Shown here: positions 62,642 through 64,000 of the stretch, one piece after another
Layout: every line of letters begins with the position of its first letter
Position numbering within the stretch: position 1 is the first letter of the stretch
Assembly: GCA_001898185.1 (NCBI GenBank)
Contig: MKTI01000010.1
Span: 186,001-250,000, forward strand
Direction of reading: 5' to 3'
DNA: 64,000 bases
Source: Cellulomonas sp. 73-145
GTDB lineage: Bacteria; Actinomycetota; Actinomycetes; Actinomycetales; Cellulomonadaceae
The notes under the pieces: model-generated
What the model was told of the DNA's origin: nothing
What the model saw: the letters and a program-made list of their open reading frames with translations, nothing else
The model's database searches: none
Made by a program: the position numbers and the translations under genes

Positions 62642-64000
62642 CAGCCGACGGCACCTTCCATCTGGAGCTCGATGAGGCGGTTGAGCTCGAGCGCGTACTC
62701 CATGGGCAGCTCACGGGCGATGGGCTCGACGAACCCGCGCACGATGGTCGCCACGGCCTCCTGCTCGGGCAGGCCTCGGGACATCAGGTAGAACAGCTGG
62801 TCCTCGCTCACCCGCGAGACCGTCGCCTCGTGGCCCATCGTCACGTCGTCCTCGCGGACGTCGACGTACGGGTAGGTGTCCGACCGTGAGATCTGGTCCA
62901 CCAGGAGCGCGTCGCACAGCACGGACGACCGGGACGCCTCGGCACCCTCGAGGATCTGCACCAGCCCGCGGTACGAGCACCGGCCACCGCCGCGCGCCAC
63001 CGACTTGCTGATGATGTGGCTGGAGGTGTTCGGCGCCGCGTGCACCATCTTCGAACCGGTGTCCTGGTGCTGGCCCTCGCCGGCGAACGCGATCGACAGC
63101 GTCTCGCCGCTGGCGTGCTCGCCCATCAGGTACACGGCCGGGTACTTCATGGTGACCTTCGAGCCGATGTTGCCGTCGACCCACTCCATGGAGCCGCCCT
63201 CGGCGACCGTCGCGCGCTTGGTGACCAGGTTGTACACGTTGGTCGACCAGTTCTGGATGGTCGTGTACCGGACGCGGGCGTTCTTCTTCACGATGATCTC
63301 GACCACCGCGGAGTGCAGCGAGTCGCTCTGGTAGATCGGCGCGGTGCAGCCCTCGACGTAGTGCACGTACGAGCCCTCGTCCGCGATGATCAGCGTCCGC
63401 TCGAACTGGCCCATGTTCTCCGTGTTGATGCGGAAGTAGGCCTGCAGCGGGATGTCGACGTGGACGCCCGGCGGCACGTAGACGAACGACCCGCCCGACC
63501 ACACGGACGTGTTCAGCGACGCGAACTTGTTGTCCCCCGGCGGGATGACCGAGCCGAAGTACTGCTCGAAGATCTCGGGGTACTCCTTGAGACCGGTGTC
63601 GGTGTCGAGGAAGACGACGCCCTGCTTCTCCAGCTCCTCCTGGATCTGGTGGTACACCACCTCGGACTCGTACTGCGCGGCCACGCCGGCGACCAGGCGC
63701 TGCTTCTCCGCCTCCGGGATGCCCAGCCGGTCGTACGTGTTCTTGATGTCCTCGGGCAGGTCCTCCCAGCTGGCGGCCTGCTTCTCCGTCGACCGGACGA
63801 AGTACTTGATGTTGTCGAAGTGGATGCCGGACAGGTCGGCGCCCCACGCCGGCATCGGCTTCTTGTCGAACAGGCGCAGGGCCTTCAGCCGCGTCTTGAG
63901 CATCCACTCCGGCTCGTTCTTCAGCCGGGAGATGTCGCGGACGACGTCCTCCGACAGGCCGCGGCGCGCGCTCGCGCCGGCCACGTCCTCGTCGTGCCAG
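62641..64000 (-). CDS. sufB: SufB scaffold subunit (5' end beyond window)
   Basis: The C-terminal 452 residues of SufB, the main Fe-S cluster scaffold. The frame stays open to the window edge and the residues before the GTG at 63984 (WHDED) match the family, so that GTG is an internal valine codon and the gene starts outside. Conserved blocks: [53 protein letters not shown] (conserved Cys), [21 protein letters not shown] SufR-type regulator would be expected further upstream. Confidence 0.97.
   Translation of the reverse strand, partial: WHDEDVAGASARRGLSEDVVRDISRLKNEPEWMLKTRLKALRLFDKKPMPAWGADLSGIHFDNIKYFVRSTEKQAASWEDLPEDIKNTYDRLGIPEAEKQRLVAGVAAQYESEVVYHQIQEELEKQGVVFLDTDTGLKEYPEIFEQYFGSVIPPGDNKFASLNTSVWSGGSFVYVPPGVHVDIPLQAYFRINTENMGQFERTLIIADEGSYVHYVEGCTAPIYQSDSLHSAVVEIIVKKNARVRYTTIQNWSTNVYNLVTKRATVAEGGSMEWVDGNIGSKVTMKYPAVYLMGEHASGETLSIAFAGEGQHQDTGSKMVHAAPNTSSHIISKSVARGGGRCSYRGLVQILEGAEASRSSVLCDALLVDQISRSDTYPYVDVREDDVTMGHEATVSRVSEDQLFYLMSRGLPEQEAVATIVRGFVEPIARELPMEYALELNRLIELQMEGAVG

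Noticed and set aside
63984..64000. GTG 63984 as the sufB start
   Set aside because: The frame continues with family-matching residues (WHDED) to the window edge, so the gene is truncated.

Overview
The window is chromosomal DNA from a high-G+C actinobacterium. The gene families point to the Micrococcales, and a facultative anaerobe of the Cellulomonas/Oerskovia type is the best guess. The evidence is GTG-rich starts, a dense set of Actinobacteria-restricted families (DUF3000, DUF3093, DUF3099, DUF3159, DUF3710, DUF4193, DUF5998, SepH), GuaB1, a GlgM/GlgC pair, and two pyruvate formate-lyases with one activase. Genus is inference. No rRNA, tRNA, CRISPR array or intact insertion sequence was seen.

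Layout. 1-2600: end of a probable cell-surface cluster (gene fragment, DegT-type aminotransferase, FemAB-type transferase). 2.6-6.7 kb: gnd, DUF3000, an orphan LuxR-type regulator, RNase D. 6.8-10.1 kb: a fadA-fadB beta-oxidation pair. 10.2-15.9 kb: fermentation locus with pflB1 and a pflB2-pflA operon. 15.9-20.9 kb: dxs, guaB1, a glutamine amidotransferase and a Nudix hydrolase. 20.9-25.4 kb: aconitase, a 58-aa protein and an RNA methyltransferase. 25.4-28.9 kb: a KimA-type potassium transporter divergent from two TrkA/RCK proteins. 28.8-34.3 kb: the actinobacterial block dut-DUF3710-OB-DUF3159, DUF3093, DUF4193, inositol monophosphatase and SepH. 34.3-42.9 kb: tdk, a phosphatase, DUF5998, a GNAT/acyl-CoA synthetase fusion, topoisomerase subunit A. 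42.9-48.3 kb: glgM/glgC, serB, SixA, fabG-fabI. 48.4-55.0 kb: DUF3099, a zinc-site protein, SURF1, ABC-F, the bioYMN biotin transporter, a zinc metallopeptidase. 58.0-64.0 kb: the SUF Fe-S operon (sufB-sufD-Rieske-sufC-sufS-sufU-sufT), with sufB cut by the window edge.

The standout is an accessory island at about 55.0-58.0 kb, between the metallopeptidase and the suf operon, visibly poorer in G+C. It carries a ThsB-like TIR protein translationally coupled to a membrane protein that has an intact HIT (His-triad nucleotide-binding) domain at its N-terminus, plus a divergent 325-aa protein of unknown function. TIR plus nucleotide-binding membrane effector is the logic of Thoeris anti-phage defence; HIT in the sensor position is, as far as I know, undescribed.

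Regulation that can be read directly: twelve genes have a TANNNT -10 hexamer 6-8 nt before the start codon, indicating leaderless mRNAs. An 18-bp perfect palindrome precedes acnA. Related TATGA-N6-TCATA sites lie upstream of both pfl promoters. Long hairpins separate several convergent gene pairs.
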